This document shows positions 9,360 to 18,330 of a stretch of 64,000 nucleotides of DNA, piece by piece. The position numbers were made by a program, and so were the translations under genes. The stretch is from assembly GCF_009982895.1 (NCBI RefSeq), contig NZ_WXZL01000021.1, positions 1-64,000 of the forward strand, given 5' to 3'. Each line of letters starts with the position of its first letter. Within the stretch, counting starts at the first letter, position 1. The notes below the pieces were generated by a model. That model was not told the DNA's origin. It was given only the letters and a program-made list of their open reading frames with translations, and ran no database searches. The stretch comes from Deinococcus alpinitundrae (GTDB lineage Bacteria > Deinococcota > Deinococci > Deinococcales > Deinococcaceae).

Positions 9360-9860
9360 AAAAGCCGCTGCCACCAGACTTTGCGCTGGGGCCTCGCCTG
9401 CTGCGCCGCGAGGGTGGCGTGGGCCAGTACCCGGGTAGAAGGGCTCCCCGGCTCCTGCACTGCCTGGGGAGGTGCGGCTGATGCCGTGGCGACGCGCAGC
9501 GCCCGCAGGCTCCGCCACTCCTCAACCACCAGCTCGAAGTAGAGGTCCGGCGGCAGGGTCACGTTCGGGATCGAGGCCAGGTCTTCCAGCACCTCGCTCG
9601 ACCGGTTCTGGCAGTGGCTGACCGTCCCGCACCATCGTCAGGGCGGTCTCCAGACTCCCCACCAGTCCGCCAGCGAGCGCCTGTTGGGCGGCCTGTAAGC
9701 GCCGCACGGCCTCAAGCGGCCAGCGCCGCTGGTCGCGCTCACGGGGCAGGGGGCCGAACAACTCCTCGTAGAGCATGGCGTGCCGCCGCAGGGTCGATGC
9801 GCCCACCCCCAGGGCCTGGCTGACCTGAGAGGGGGTAAGAAGTGACTCGGCATCGGCCAT
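9341..9860 (-). pseudogene. MerR-like HTH protein with one frameshift
   Basis: ATG 9860: MADAESLLTPSQVSQALGVGASTLRRH... (HTH, then a helical region), continuing to DGQPLPEPV. The natural continuation (SSEVLEDLASIPNVTLPPDLYF... to KVWWQRLLRPVRG) is in another frame from about 9620. The basic, Trp-rich tail suggests a nearly complete gene of about 170 aa broken by a one-base change. Function unknown; the HTH suggests a DNA-binding protein. Confidence 0.6.
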
Positions 9861-9885
9861 ATCAGGGCAAGTGTAGCGCTCATGG

Positions 9886-9944
9886 GCGCAGAGTGAGCGC
9901 CGCCCACGCGCTTAAGCGGCGACTAGGCGGCGCTCACTCTGCGC
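9886..9944. terminator. 19-bp perfect inverted repeat
   Basis: GCGCAGAGTGAGCGCCGCC (9886-9904) pairs with GGCGGCGCTCACTCTGCGC (9926-9944), with a 21-nt loop. The second arm overlaps the stop codon (9934-9936) of the kinase pseudogene. Probably its terminator; it could also be the operator of the adjoining HTH gene, whose start is 26 nt away. Confidence 0.55.
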
Positions 9945-11698
9945 TCTTGGGCAAGGTGAAGCTGAAGGTCGCGCCTACGTCGGGCTGCCCCTCTGCCATC
10001 ACCGTACCGCCGTGCCGAGTCACAATGCGCCGCGCGTTGGCCAGGCTGACCCCTGCGCCCTCGAAGTCGGCCTGATTGTGCAAGTGCTGGAAGATCGAGA
10101 ACAGCTTGTCCTGGTACTGCGGATCGAAGCCCACGCCGTTGTCACGCACGAAGACCGTCCGGCTCCGGGCCTCTTCCTTGGCCCAGACCTCGATTAGCGC
10201 CGGCTGCCGGGCGCGGGTGAACTTCACGGCGTTGCTCAGCAGCGCCACCACCACCCGCCGCAGCAGATCCGGGTCCCCTGTCACCGTGGGCAGATCAGTC
10301 ACCTGCCAGTTGATCTGCCGCTCGCCCACCACGGCACTGAGTTCTTTGCGGGCCGCTTCGACCAACCGGCCCAGGTCGACGCGGCCTGGGTTCAGTGGTT
10401 GACGGGAGGTGCGCGAGAGATCGAGGATGCCGTCGATCATCTGACCCAGGTGGACGCCCGCCGACTCGATGACCTGGAAGTAGTGCTCGGCCTTCTCGCC
10501 CAGCGGCCCCGGTAGTGAGCGGCGCAGCAGCGTGGCGAAGCCGGTGATGTGCCGCACCGGGGTGCGCAGGTCGTGGGACACCGAGTAGGCGAACGCCTCC
10601 AGCTCCTCGTTCAGGGCTCGGAGCTGATCGTTCTGGGCCGTCAACCGCCGGGCAGTCTCGGTGCGCTCCAAGGCCAGGGTGAGGCTGCGCCCCACCGAAC
10701 GAAAGACTGCCTGATGGTGCGCCGACCAGTACGGAAGGCCCCTGAAGCCCAGCACGAACATCGCCTGAATGCTGCCGCTAACCCGCAGCGGGTAGGTGGC
10801 GATGCTCTGGTAGGCCTCGGTCTGGGGGATCTGGCCCCGCTCGGCATCCCAGGCGTCGATGAAGACCGGCTGCCCCGTGCGGACCGCGTCCGCGAAGAGG
10901 GGGGTGCTCGACGGCAGCCCGGCGGTGAGCGAGGCCAGCAGCGCCGGGCTGTCCTCCAGGTCGCGGCTGTAGTCCTTGAGCTTCCACAGGCCGTCTTCCA
11001 GGGCGTAGTAGCCGTTGGTGCAGTCCGGGAAGAGCACGCTCAGGACCGACTCGGCACGTGCCGCCAGGGCCAGCACGTCCGTCTCGCCGTCCGCCATCTC
11101 CGTGAAGCGCACGAACGCTTCGAGTTCAGCCGTGCGGTCCTGGACCTGGCGCTCCAGATCGCCTGAGAGCTGTGCCCGGCCGAGCGCAACGGCGCACTGG
11201 GCTGAGAGGATCTTCAGGAAGCGGCGTTCGGCGGGGATGAAGTCGTGCGGCTCGTTGAAGTCCAGCACGATGACGCCCAGGGCCTGGCCATCCAGGAACA
11301 TCGGCAGCACGGCGTTGGCGATCGCGGCTAAGGCCCCAGTTGCGGCTCTCGAGTTCCGGGTAGGCGGCCTTCAGGGCACCGGCGTGCTCGAAGTAGCGCG
11401 CCTCGCGCATACGCACGATGTCCGAGATCAGCTGGTGGTCCTCGAGTGGGCCTTCCTGCCAGATGGTGAGCGTCACGTCCTCGTAGTCCTGACTCCCGGC
11501 GATCTTGAGCTGCTGATCGGTCTGGTTGACCAGCAGCACGATGCCCGCGACCGCGCCGAGGGCCTGCACCGCCGGCGTGAGGATGATCTCGATGACTTCC
11601 CGCTCGGTGGTGGTGGCTGCCAGCGCCTCAGTGATCTCCTGGAGGTACTCAGCAAGCGGCGAGAAGGGCTCTGGATCCGTACCGGGCGGCGAAGTCAT
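9934..11698 (-). pseudogene. GAF histidine kinase broken by a 1-base insertion
   Basis: ATG 11698 begins MTSPPGTDPEPFSPLAEYLQ..., closely parallel to the kinase at 31663-33465. At about 11340 the frame changes: removing one base (in GCAACTGGGG read on the minus strand) restores ESRTGALAAIANAVLPMFLDG, as in the paralog. The downstream frame holds GAF, HisKA (SVSHDLRTPVRH), LSNAVKFT, DNGVGFD and an altered G2 box (GAGVSLA). A shortened product could start at an internal codon near 11310, but the first GAF would be lost. A sequencing error is possible. Confidence 0.75.
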
Positions 11699-11797
11699 CC
11701 CCTAAAGTACCGGCTACGACCGACAGCGTGCTGTTGGTCAACCCTTCAGACCTGCACGCGGACGCTCGTTTGCACCGGGACTGTCGAAGAGCACGCT

Positions 11798-13387
11798 CTA
11801 CCTCCGGCCTGCGGTTCTGTGCTGCTGTTTCTGGAAGTACATGCGCTGATCGCTGAGCCGCAGCAGCGCCTCGGCCCCGTCACACTCATCTGGGAACGTG
11901 GCGATCCCGGCACTCACATCGACCTGGTCAAACCCGCTGCTCCTGAGCTTCTCTAAGGCCACCTGGACACGGCCCAGCGAGCCACCCACCGCCGCACCTC
12001 CTGGATCGGCATGTTTCACGAGCACCATGAACTCGTCACCGCCGACCCGGAACAGCGCGTCCTCACCGCGGAAGGCCAGCCGCAGCGACGTGGCAAGCCC
12101 GATCAGCAGCGCGTCGCCGCGGTGATGCCCCTCACGGTCGTTCACCGCCTTGAGCCCGTCGAGGTCCAGTGAGATCAGGCTCAGCCCTGAACGTGTCTCA
12201 CGGGCCTCTGCCAGGCTCAGGAGCAGTGCGTCCTCCAGGGCGCGCCGGTTGCCCAGCTGGGTGAGCGGATCGGTGAGGGCCGCGTCACGCAGTTGCTCCA
12301 TGGCGTGCTGGCGTTCGTGTGCCAACCGGACGCTCTGCGCCGCGGTCAGGAAGAGTTCCCGGTCATCTGCGGACCACGGCACGTTCTCCCCGACCCGGGC
12401 GATGATCAACACCAAGCCCCTGCCCGGGTTTCCTGCCGTCAGCGGGACGAACGCCAGCGCCTGCACACCCTCGTTCGCCAACGCCTCGATGCGCCCAGGG
12501 TGGTCCGGGTAGCGGTCGATGAACAGCGCCTCGTTCTGCTCGAGACTCTGCCAGGCCAGACTGTGCGACCGGGGCACCCGCTGTTCGATCAAGCGAACGA
12601 GTTCTGCGGACACCGCCGCGGTTTTGAACTGCACCTGGCGGATCACGACCTCACCGTCCACATGCGCCAGGGCCGCGAGGTCAAGCCGGGCCGGCCCTGC
12701 CATGATCTGAGCGGCCTGCCGGGCCGTGTCGTACAGACTGAGCGGCAGCTCGGTGAGCCGGGCGACCTGAGCCAGAGCCTTCGAGAACCGGAGCGCCTGG
12801 TCGAGTTCCAGGACGTACTGCGCCCGCCGAACAGCGTGCCCCAGGGTCATGGCCGTGGCTTCCAGTAGGGTCCGTTCCCTGGCGGTCCAGGGCCTGGGTG
12901 CCCCAAAGCGGAACGCGGTCAGGACCCCAACCTCTCCGTCCAGCTGACCGAACGGCAGGTGTGCCACGGCGCTCAAGCCAGCGTGCAGCATGACCGGTGA
13001 CGTCGTCGGGCTGTGCGGATAGTCGTCGACGAATAGCGCTTCGTCGGATCCGAGGCGCTCCCAGAAGACACCGCCCTCTGAAGGCAGAAAGCGCTGGTGC
13101 CGGAACACCTCGAACTGGGGTGGGGGTGCTTGCTCACCGTGCAGGACCACCACCCGAACGCCCTGGGAGGCCGTGCCGAAGCTGATACAGATCTGGTCGG
13201 CACGGCTAAGCTGCTGAAGACGTCCAGCCACCCGTTCACTGATCAGGCGGGGATCTCCAGTGACGTCGAGCTCGCGGCTCAAGGTGAGCAGGTAGTCCAC
13301 ATCATCCGCGCGGCGCAGGGCCGCCCGGAGCTGTGCCCTGACTCCGGTCTGCTTTTGAGCCGTGCGGCCCGCGGGCCGCAGCTTCAC
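11798..13387 (-). CDS. GAF-GAF-GGDEF diguanylate cyclase
   Basis: 529 aa from a GTG at 13387 that overlaps the TGA of the LOV/HD-GYP gene (GTGA), so the pair is translationally coupled. Two GAF-type domains (about 20-190 and 210-360), then GGDEF with TDPLTQLGNRRALEDALL, DLDGLKAVNDREGHHRGD and intact RVGGDEF. Expected to make c-di-GMP from two GTP. No RxxD inhibitory site is obvious before the GGDEF motif. Longer in-frame starts exist but lie inside the upstream gene. Together with its neighbour it forms a make-and-break c-di-GMP pair. Confidence 0.85.
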   Translation of the reverse strand: MKLRPAGRTAQKQTGVRAQLRAALRRADDVDYLLTLSRELDVTGDPRLISERVAGRLQQLSRADQICISFGTASQGVRVVVLHGEQAPPPQFEVFRHQRFLPSEGGVFWERLGSDEALFVDDYPHSPTTSPVMLHAGLSAVAHLPFGQLDGEVGVLTAFRFGAPRPWTARERTLLEATAMTLGHAVRRAQYVLELDQALRFSKALAQVARLTELPLSLYDTARQAAQIMAGPARLDLAALAHVDGEVVIRQVQFKTAAVSAELVRLIEQRVPRSHSLAWQSLEQNEALFIDRYPDHPGRIEALANEGVQALAFVPLTAGNPGRGLVLIIARVGENVPWSADDRELFLTAAQSVRLAHERQHAMEQLRDAALTDPLTQLGNRRALEDALLLSLAEARETRSGLSLISLDLDGLKAVNDREGHHRGDALLIGLATSLRLAFRGEDALFRVGGDEFMVLVKHADPGGAAVGGSLGRVQVALEKLRSSGFDQVDVSAGIATFPDECDGAEALLRLSDQRMYFQKQQHRTAGRR

Positions 13388-16032
13388 GGTGCGTCCTGCC
13401 GAAGCAGCTGAACGAAGGCCATGACCACCACCGGGTCGAAGTGGGTGCCGGCGCTGCTCTGGATGTGTTCCAAGGCCCGCTCCCAACTCCAGGCCGCCCG
13501 GTACGGCCGGTCGCTGGTCAGGGCGTCGTAGACGTCCACCACGGCAAACGCTCTCGCTGTCAGAGGGATGTCCTTGCCCGAAAGACCAAGCGGGTAGCCG
13601 CTGCCGTCCCACTTCTCATGGTGGTACTGCGGGATGTCCAGCGCCGGGCGCAGGAACTTGATCGGTGAGAGCAGTTCCACGGCGTGACCCGGATGCTTTC
13701 TCATCTCCACCCACTCCTCGTCGGTGAGTGGCCCAGGTTTGAGCAGCACCGCGTCCCGGATGCCCATCTTGCCGATGTCGTGCAGCAGCGCGCCCCGCCT
13801 TACATGCACAAGCTGCTCCGACGGGATCCCCAGCTGCCGACACAGGGCCACCGCCATCTCGGTCACCCGTCTGGAGTGCCCCTCGGTCTCCTTATCCCGC
13901 AGGTCCAGTGCCTGTGCCCAACCTTCAATTGTCTCGTCGTAGGCCAGCCTCAGCTCCAGGTTCTTCCCCTCGAGTTCGGCGAAGAGCTGGGCGTTGTCCA
14001 CCGCGATGGCCGCCTGGGCGGTCAGCATCTCGAATCGCTCCAGCCACGCCGCTGAAGGATGAAACGGTTCCCGGTGCAGCACCTCGATGACACCCAGCAC
14101 CTTGCCCTTGGATAGCAGCGGCGCGCCGTAGTACGCCATCAGCCGCTCCCGGGTCAGCATCTCGCGCCACGCCGGTCGGACCATAGTGCTTTGCAGGTCC
14201 GGCACATTCATGGCCTTGCGGCTGAGCACCACCTCACCCGCCAGACTACTGCTGAGCCGCACGACAGCGCCCTGCAGCGGGGTAGTGAAGCCCCAGGTGC
14301 CAGCGTACTCGAGGCTCAGGGTATGGGGGTCGAGCAGCAGCAGCGTGACCGCGTCGGCGCTGAGTTGCTGTGCAACGTTGTTCATGATCATGCTCAGCGT
14401 CACCGACAGCTCCTGCGTCGAGGCGATCGCCTGATCGATCTCCCGCAGCCCCGTGACATGGCGCAGTTGTTGACGAAGTTCTTGGTTGAGCGCCTGGATC
14501 TCGCGCTTCGCCGCCTGACGTACGGTGATGTCCTGCGCAATCTTAGAGATGCCGATCACCCGGCCAGCCGCATCGAGGATCGGCGATACCGTGACGAACA
14601 CCGGGATGCGGCGTCCATCTTTGGCGATTCGAATCGACTCGAAGGGTTCGATGCGCTCGCCCTGCCCGGCCCGGCTGAGCATCTCGGCTTCCTCAGCGTG
14701 AAGCTCCGGCGGGACGATCAAGGTCATCGGCTGATCGAAAGCTTCAGCCGCCGTGTAGCCGTAGAGCGCTTCGGCACCCGCGTTCCAGGCGCGGATGGTG
14801 CTGTCGAGCGTCACCCCCAGGATGGCGTCGTGGCTGGCCTCAACGATGGCGGCCAGGAACGCTTGATCTTCCTCAGCCACTTTGCGCTGGGTGACGTCGC
14901 GCGCGACACAGTACATCACCGGGTCGCCAGGCAGGATCACGGCCGCCCACTCCAACCACACCACGCTTCCGTTCTTGTGGAGGTAGCGGTTCTGAAAGCT
15001 GGTCGTTGCCTGGCCTGCGGTGATGTGTTCGTCCTCCTGCACCGTGATGACCCGGTCATCCGGATGGACGAAGTCGAGGTACGTGCGGCCGATCAACTCC
15101 TCAGGCGTGTAGCCGAGGATCTGCTGGCAGGCCGCACTCATCGTGACGAAGCGCCTCTCAGCGTCGATCGAGTTGATCAGGTCGAGCGACAGGTCCAGCG
15201 TCCGTTGCAGCTGGGTCGCGATCTGGCGGTAGCGCGCCTCGCTTTCTGCCAGGACCCGCTGTGACTGCTTCTCCGGGGTCATGTCACGGATCAGTGTCAT
15301 GAGGCAGGCTTCCCCATTGATCGTCACTGGGACAGCCGACACGGTCGTGTCGGCCACCGCGCCGGACTTCAGGCGGAACTGCAACTCGCGGTCGAGGACT
15401 TTGCCCTGCTCCTGAAGCGTGCGCCTCACGTCTTGCGGTTCCAGCGGGTTGACCCAGAAGTTGAGATCGCGCGCGGTGCGCCCGATCACCTCCTCGCGGC
15501 GATAGCCGCTCTGACGCAGAAACTCGGGGTTGACATCGAGGCAATGGCCAGTGCTGAGCTGGGAGACGACGATGGCGATCGGGGCCGCCTCAAAGACCCT
15601 GGCGAAGCGCTCCTCACTGGCCCGCTGCTCTGCCTGCGCCTTCTCGCGCGCGGTGACGTCGTTAAGGAAGCCCAGGTAGTGCGTCAAGGTGCCAGAAGCG
15701 TCGTGGACCGGACTGAGGCTGAGTTCGTTGTAGAACAGCGTGCCGTCCTTATGGTAGTTGCGCAGGGTCACGGTCGTACTCCGCTGCTCGACCAGCGCCT
15801 GCCGGATCTCCTGGACGCCAGGCTGGTCGCGGTCCTGGCCCTGCAGAAAGCGGCAGTTGTGCCCGAGGATCTCGTCAGCTGTGTAGCCGCTGAGCGCCTC
15901 GAAGGCCGGGTTGACGTAGACGATCGGGTGATCGTGCTGGCGGGCATCGGTCATGACGACACCGACCGTGCACGCCGCGATGGCTTGACTGAGCAGCTGG
16001 GGGTCCGGTGCGGATGTGAGTGTAGGGGTCAT
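13384..16032 (-). CDS. LOV-PAS-PAS-PAS-GAF-HD-GYP phosphodiesterase
   Basis: 882 aa, ATG 16032 with GAGGAG 7 nt before it. Residues 10-135 form a LOV-type PAS domain: GHNCRFLQG contains the flavin-binding photoactive Cys (Cys60), followed by RNYHKDGTLFYNEL. The strand that normally ends GxQxD reads GFLND, so the conserved Gln is Leu123. Three more PAS domains (about 140-520), a GAF domain (about 540-690) and HD-GYP follow: HDIGKMG, KHPGHAVEL, HHEKWDGSGYPLGL. The HD-GYP residues look complete, so c-di-GMP hydrolysis controlled by blue light is inferred. First gene of a two-gene operon with the GGDEF protein. Confidence 0.85.
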   Translation of the reverse strand: MTPTLTSAPDPQLLSQAIAACTVGVVMTDARQHDHPIVYVNPAFEALSGYTADEILGHNCRFLQGQDRDQPGVQEIRQALVEQRSTTVTLRNYHKDGTLFYNELSLSPVHDASGTLTHYLGFLNDVTAREKAQAEQRASEERFARVFEAAPIAIVVSQLSTGHCLDVNPEFLRQSGYRREEVIGRTARDLNFWVNPLEPQDVRRTLQEQGKVLDRELQFRLKSGAVADTTVSAVPVTINGEACLMTLIRDMTPEKQSQRVLAESEARYRQIATQLQRTLDLSLDLINSIDAERRFVTMSAACQQILGYTPEELIGRTYLDFVHPDDRVITVQEDEHITAGQATTSFQNRYLHKNGSVVWLEWAAVILPGDPVMYCVARDVTQRKVAEEDQAFLAAIVEASHDAILGVTLDSTIRAWNAGAEALYGYTAAEAFDQPMTLIVPPELHAEEAEMLSRAGQGERIEPFESIRIAKDGRRIPVFVTVSPILDAAGRVIGISKIAQDITVRQAAKREIQALNQELRQQLRHVTGLREIDQAIASTQELSVTLSMIMNNVAQQLSADAVTLLLLDPHTLSLEYAGTWGFTTPLQGAVVRLSSSLAGEVVLSRKAMNVPDLQSTMVRPAWREMLTRERLMAYYGAPLLSKGKVLGVIEVLHREPFHPSAAWLERFEMLTAQAAIAVDNAQLFAELEGKNLELRLAYDETIEGWAQALDLRDKETEGHSRRVTEMAVALCRQLGIPSEQLVHVRRGALLHDIGKMGIRDAVLLKPGPLTDEEWVEMRKHPGHAVELLSPIKFLRPALDIPQYHHEKWDGSGYPLGLSGKDIPLTARAFAVVDVYDALTSDRPYRAAWSWERALEHIQSSAGTHFDPVVVMAFVQLLRQDAP

Positions 16033-16132
16033 GGCGTGCTCCTCGGTTGCCCCTCAAGCGTAGTGCCAGGTGAGTTACATTAATCTATCATGAAGGCATC
16101 AAAGCGAGCCGCTCACATAGAAGTTCGCCTAA

Positions 16133-17841
16133 TGGCCAGATATTGTTGGCGAATTCAGGCTCTCAGTACAGCGAAACGCGAGGTCGGTGTCTGGGTGTGA
16201 GATCTCCCTTGCCGCCAAGCGATGACCCGTGCCGCATTGACCGCAACCGCAGTGACCACATGCTGGAAGTGCGTTTTGGCCAATCCACGGTACCGGGCTT
16301 GGCGCAGACCACATGATCGTGTGGTCTGCGCAATAGTGCCCTCTATTCCTGCGCGTGCTTCATAGACTTTTCCCAATCCCTGTGACTGTGCAGCACGAAG
16401 CGCTTCGTGCGCTTCGCGGGAATGCAGCTTGAGGCTTCTCGGGCCGTATTTCGCCCGCGTACACTGCGCTCTGACGAGGCAAGGCTGACAATCACGCACC
16501 AAAAAATGAACGGTCATCGCTGGTCGATCCTGTCGATCAGGGGTGGTTTGCCAGCTGGAAGAACGCTTGCCCTGTGGGCAAGTGACCTGCTGCGCGTCCC
16601 AGTCAATCGAAAACGCACGGTCGTTAAAGGCGCCTTCGACCTTCGTTTGCCAACTGGTATTTGGGCGTGGCGGCCCAATGAGCGTGATTCCTCGTTGATG
16701 ACTCTCCGCAAATAGTCCTGCATTGACGTAACCGGAATCCACTAGATGCTGTTGCGGCTCCAGTCCTCCAGCAATCAAGGCTTGCTGAATCTCACGGGTC
16801 TGACTCACATCTTGACCTGTGGCGGGTGTCGTCAGTACGTGCGTGATGAGATGCACTTCGTTGTCGTCGCATGTTTCCGTCAGATGCGCCTTATACCCCA
16901 ACCACCACATTCCCCGTTTGGTGCTGCCTCGCGCTTCTAATTCATAGGGTGAAACTGGTCGCTCGGCACCGGGAGGGAGCTCTGGGCCATCTCGAAGTCG
17001 TGCCTGGCCGTTCCAGCATTCGAAATGCTGCGTCCACACCAGATTCAGCGTTTGAACCAACGGTAATTCCCGCAGGCCCGCAGGGACGTTGATGGCGTCC
17101 AGAGCAGCCAGCAGTTGAAAACCATCATTCCCCACGGTCGTGGCATACGCAGTCCTGGCCGCTTGCCCTTTGGGCAAGCGAAAATCGAAGACCCGTCTGC
17201 CGTAGCGTTCAAACCACTCCGGTTCAGCCATCCCACGCGTCCAGTCTGGAGCCTGAGTGGCCAGTTCGTTGAGCGCTGCCCGCAGCGTCTCGGCGACCAA
17301 TTCGAGGTGGTTGAGCGCACGAACGTGGGCGAGAACATGCGTAGAGTCGGTTCGCTGCCTGCCTTTCGCCTTGACCAGACCCTGCGCTTTGAAGTGGGCC
17401 AGCATCTTGTCCAACAGCAGGTGGTCGGCCTTCACATGAATCAGACGTGTCCGGAACTCACTGAGCACACTAAAATCGAAGCCGGGGTCGTCCAGCTCGA
17501 GTCCAAGGGCATATTTCCAGTCAATTCTGGCCCGCACTTGATCTGCCGCTTGCCGATCCGTGAGGTGCTCTAGAAACTGGAAAACGGTGACCAACGCCAG
17601 ACGCCAGGGTGCCAAAGCACGCTGGCCCCGAACGGGAAAGAGATGGGCAAAGTCGACGTCGGTATAGAGTGCCCCGAACTTATCGCGTAGCCGCATGATG
17701 GTGTTACCTTTGCGGAACGCTGCCTGTGCAATTCGGGCCGTCATTTCGGGAATTTCGCCGATGGGCTGGGGATGCAGGCTCATATCCCATCATGCAGCTC
17801 GGTCATGAGATCCAGGCGAATTCGCCAACAATATCTGGCCA
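16133..17841. mobile_element. Intact IS1182-family element
   Basis: Perfect 24-bp terminal inverted repeats starting TGGCCAGATATTGTTGG at 16133-16156 and 17818-17841 enclose a single transposase gene. No clear target duplication could be read at the edges. It lies 100 bp upstream of the LOV gene and may affect its promoter. Confidence 0.85.
16155..17783 (-). CDS. IS1182-family transposase
   Basis: 542 aa, full length, ATG 17783. N-terminal DUF772-like region (FGALYTDVDFAHLFPVRGQRALAPW), central RTDSTHVLAHV with the first catalytic Asp, QHLVDSGYVNA (second Asp) and YEARAGIEGTIAQTTRSCGLRQARYRG (Glu), plus a Cys cluster (RDCQPCLVRAQC). All three DDE residues are seen, so it is probably active. 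Confidence 0.9.
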   Translation of the reverse strand: MSLHPQPIGEIPEMTARIAQAAFRKGNTIMRLRDKFGALYTDVDFAHLFPVRGQRALAPWRLALVTVFQFLEHLTDRQAADQVRARIDWKYALGLELDDPGFDFSVLSEFRTRLIHVKADHLLLDKMLAHFKAQGLVKAKGRQRTDSTHVLAHVRALNHLELVAETLRAALNELATQAPDWTRGMAEPEWFERYGRRVFDFRLPKGQAARTAYATTVGNDGFQLLAALDAINVPAGLRELPLVQTLNLVWTQHFECWNGQARLRDGPELPPGAERPVSPYELEARGSTKRGMWWLGYKAHLTETCDDNEVHLITHVLTTPATGQDVSQTREIQQALIAGGLEPQQHLVDSGYVNAGLFAESHQRGITLIGPPRPNTSWQTKVEGAFNDRAFSIDWDAQQVTCPQGKRSSSWQTTPDRQDRPAMTVHFLVRDCQPCLVRAQCTRAKYGPRSLKLHSREAHEALRAAQSQGLGKVYEARAGIEGTIAQTTRSCGLRQARYRGLAKTHFQHVVTAVAVNAARVIAWRQGRSHTQTPTSRFAVLRA

Positions 17842-18210
17842 TACTGCGAATTTTCTCTGCTACTTGGCCAGTCAGAAGCGAGTTCGACGAGCACCACAGC
17901 GGCGAGAGTTCGGGGTCAAATCGGAAGTGCGAACTTACACCTCGCTTTCCAACATGCCAGTCCCTGGTTGTGAAAATGACGACTGGAACAACGTTTAAGC
18001 CCTTAAAGTGCGTTTTGAAAGTCGCTCTGGTGGGGTTCAAAGGGCTGCGAACCGGCGGAGCATCAAGCGAATCATGACCGCACGTGTGCTGCGCACTCGG
18101 CCCAGCCCTTCCTGAGCTTCGTTCAGTTCGCCTGCATCCTCATGCTGCTCCGCCGAATTTCTGGATGATTCTTGGCGCTCGACAACTGCCCATCGTGCAG
18201 CTGCCAGGTT
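17842..18210 (+). other. Gene-poor gap with possible transposase tail
   Basis: No intact gene. The stretch 18080-18170 encodes AQPFLSFVQFACILMLLRRISG-stop, which resembles the hydrophobic C-terminus of IS4/IS5-type transposases. Weak; no inverted repeats found with it. Confidence 0.25.
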
Positions 18211-18282
18211 GCCGTCACCGTGCTGCGTTACGGCACAGAGCCTTGCGGTGACGCAGCGGTTACGCCCTGATTTCTAAGCTCC
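18211..18282 (+). promoter_or_regulatory. Upstream motif pair of lipoprotein 1
   Basis: CCGTCACCGTGCTGCGTTACGG followed 13 nt later by CGGTGACGCAGCGGTTACG, then TGATTTCTAAGC. The two blocks are near inverted copies of each other. The same arrangement stands before lipoprotein 2 (21932-22012), and the second block also stands before the globin gene (25822-25855, opposite strand). Promoter or operator role inferred. Confidence 0.5.
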
Positions 18283-18330
18283 ATTCAGCTTCGGGGCCGA
18301 GCCCGATTCCCTGCCTGAAAGGAGAACACC

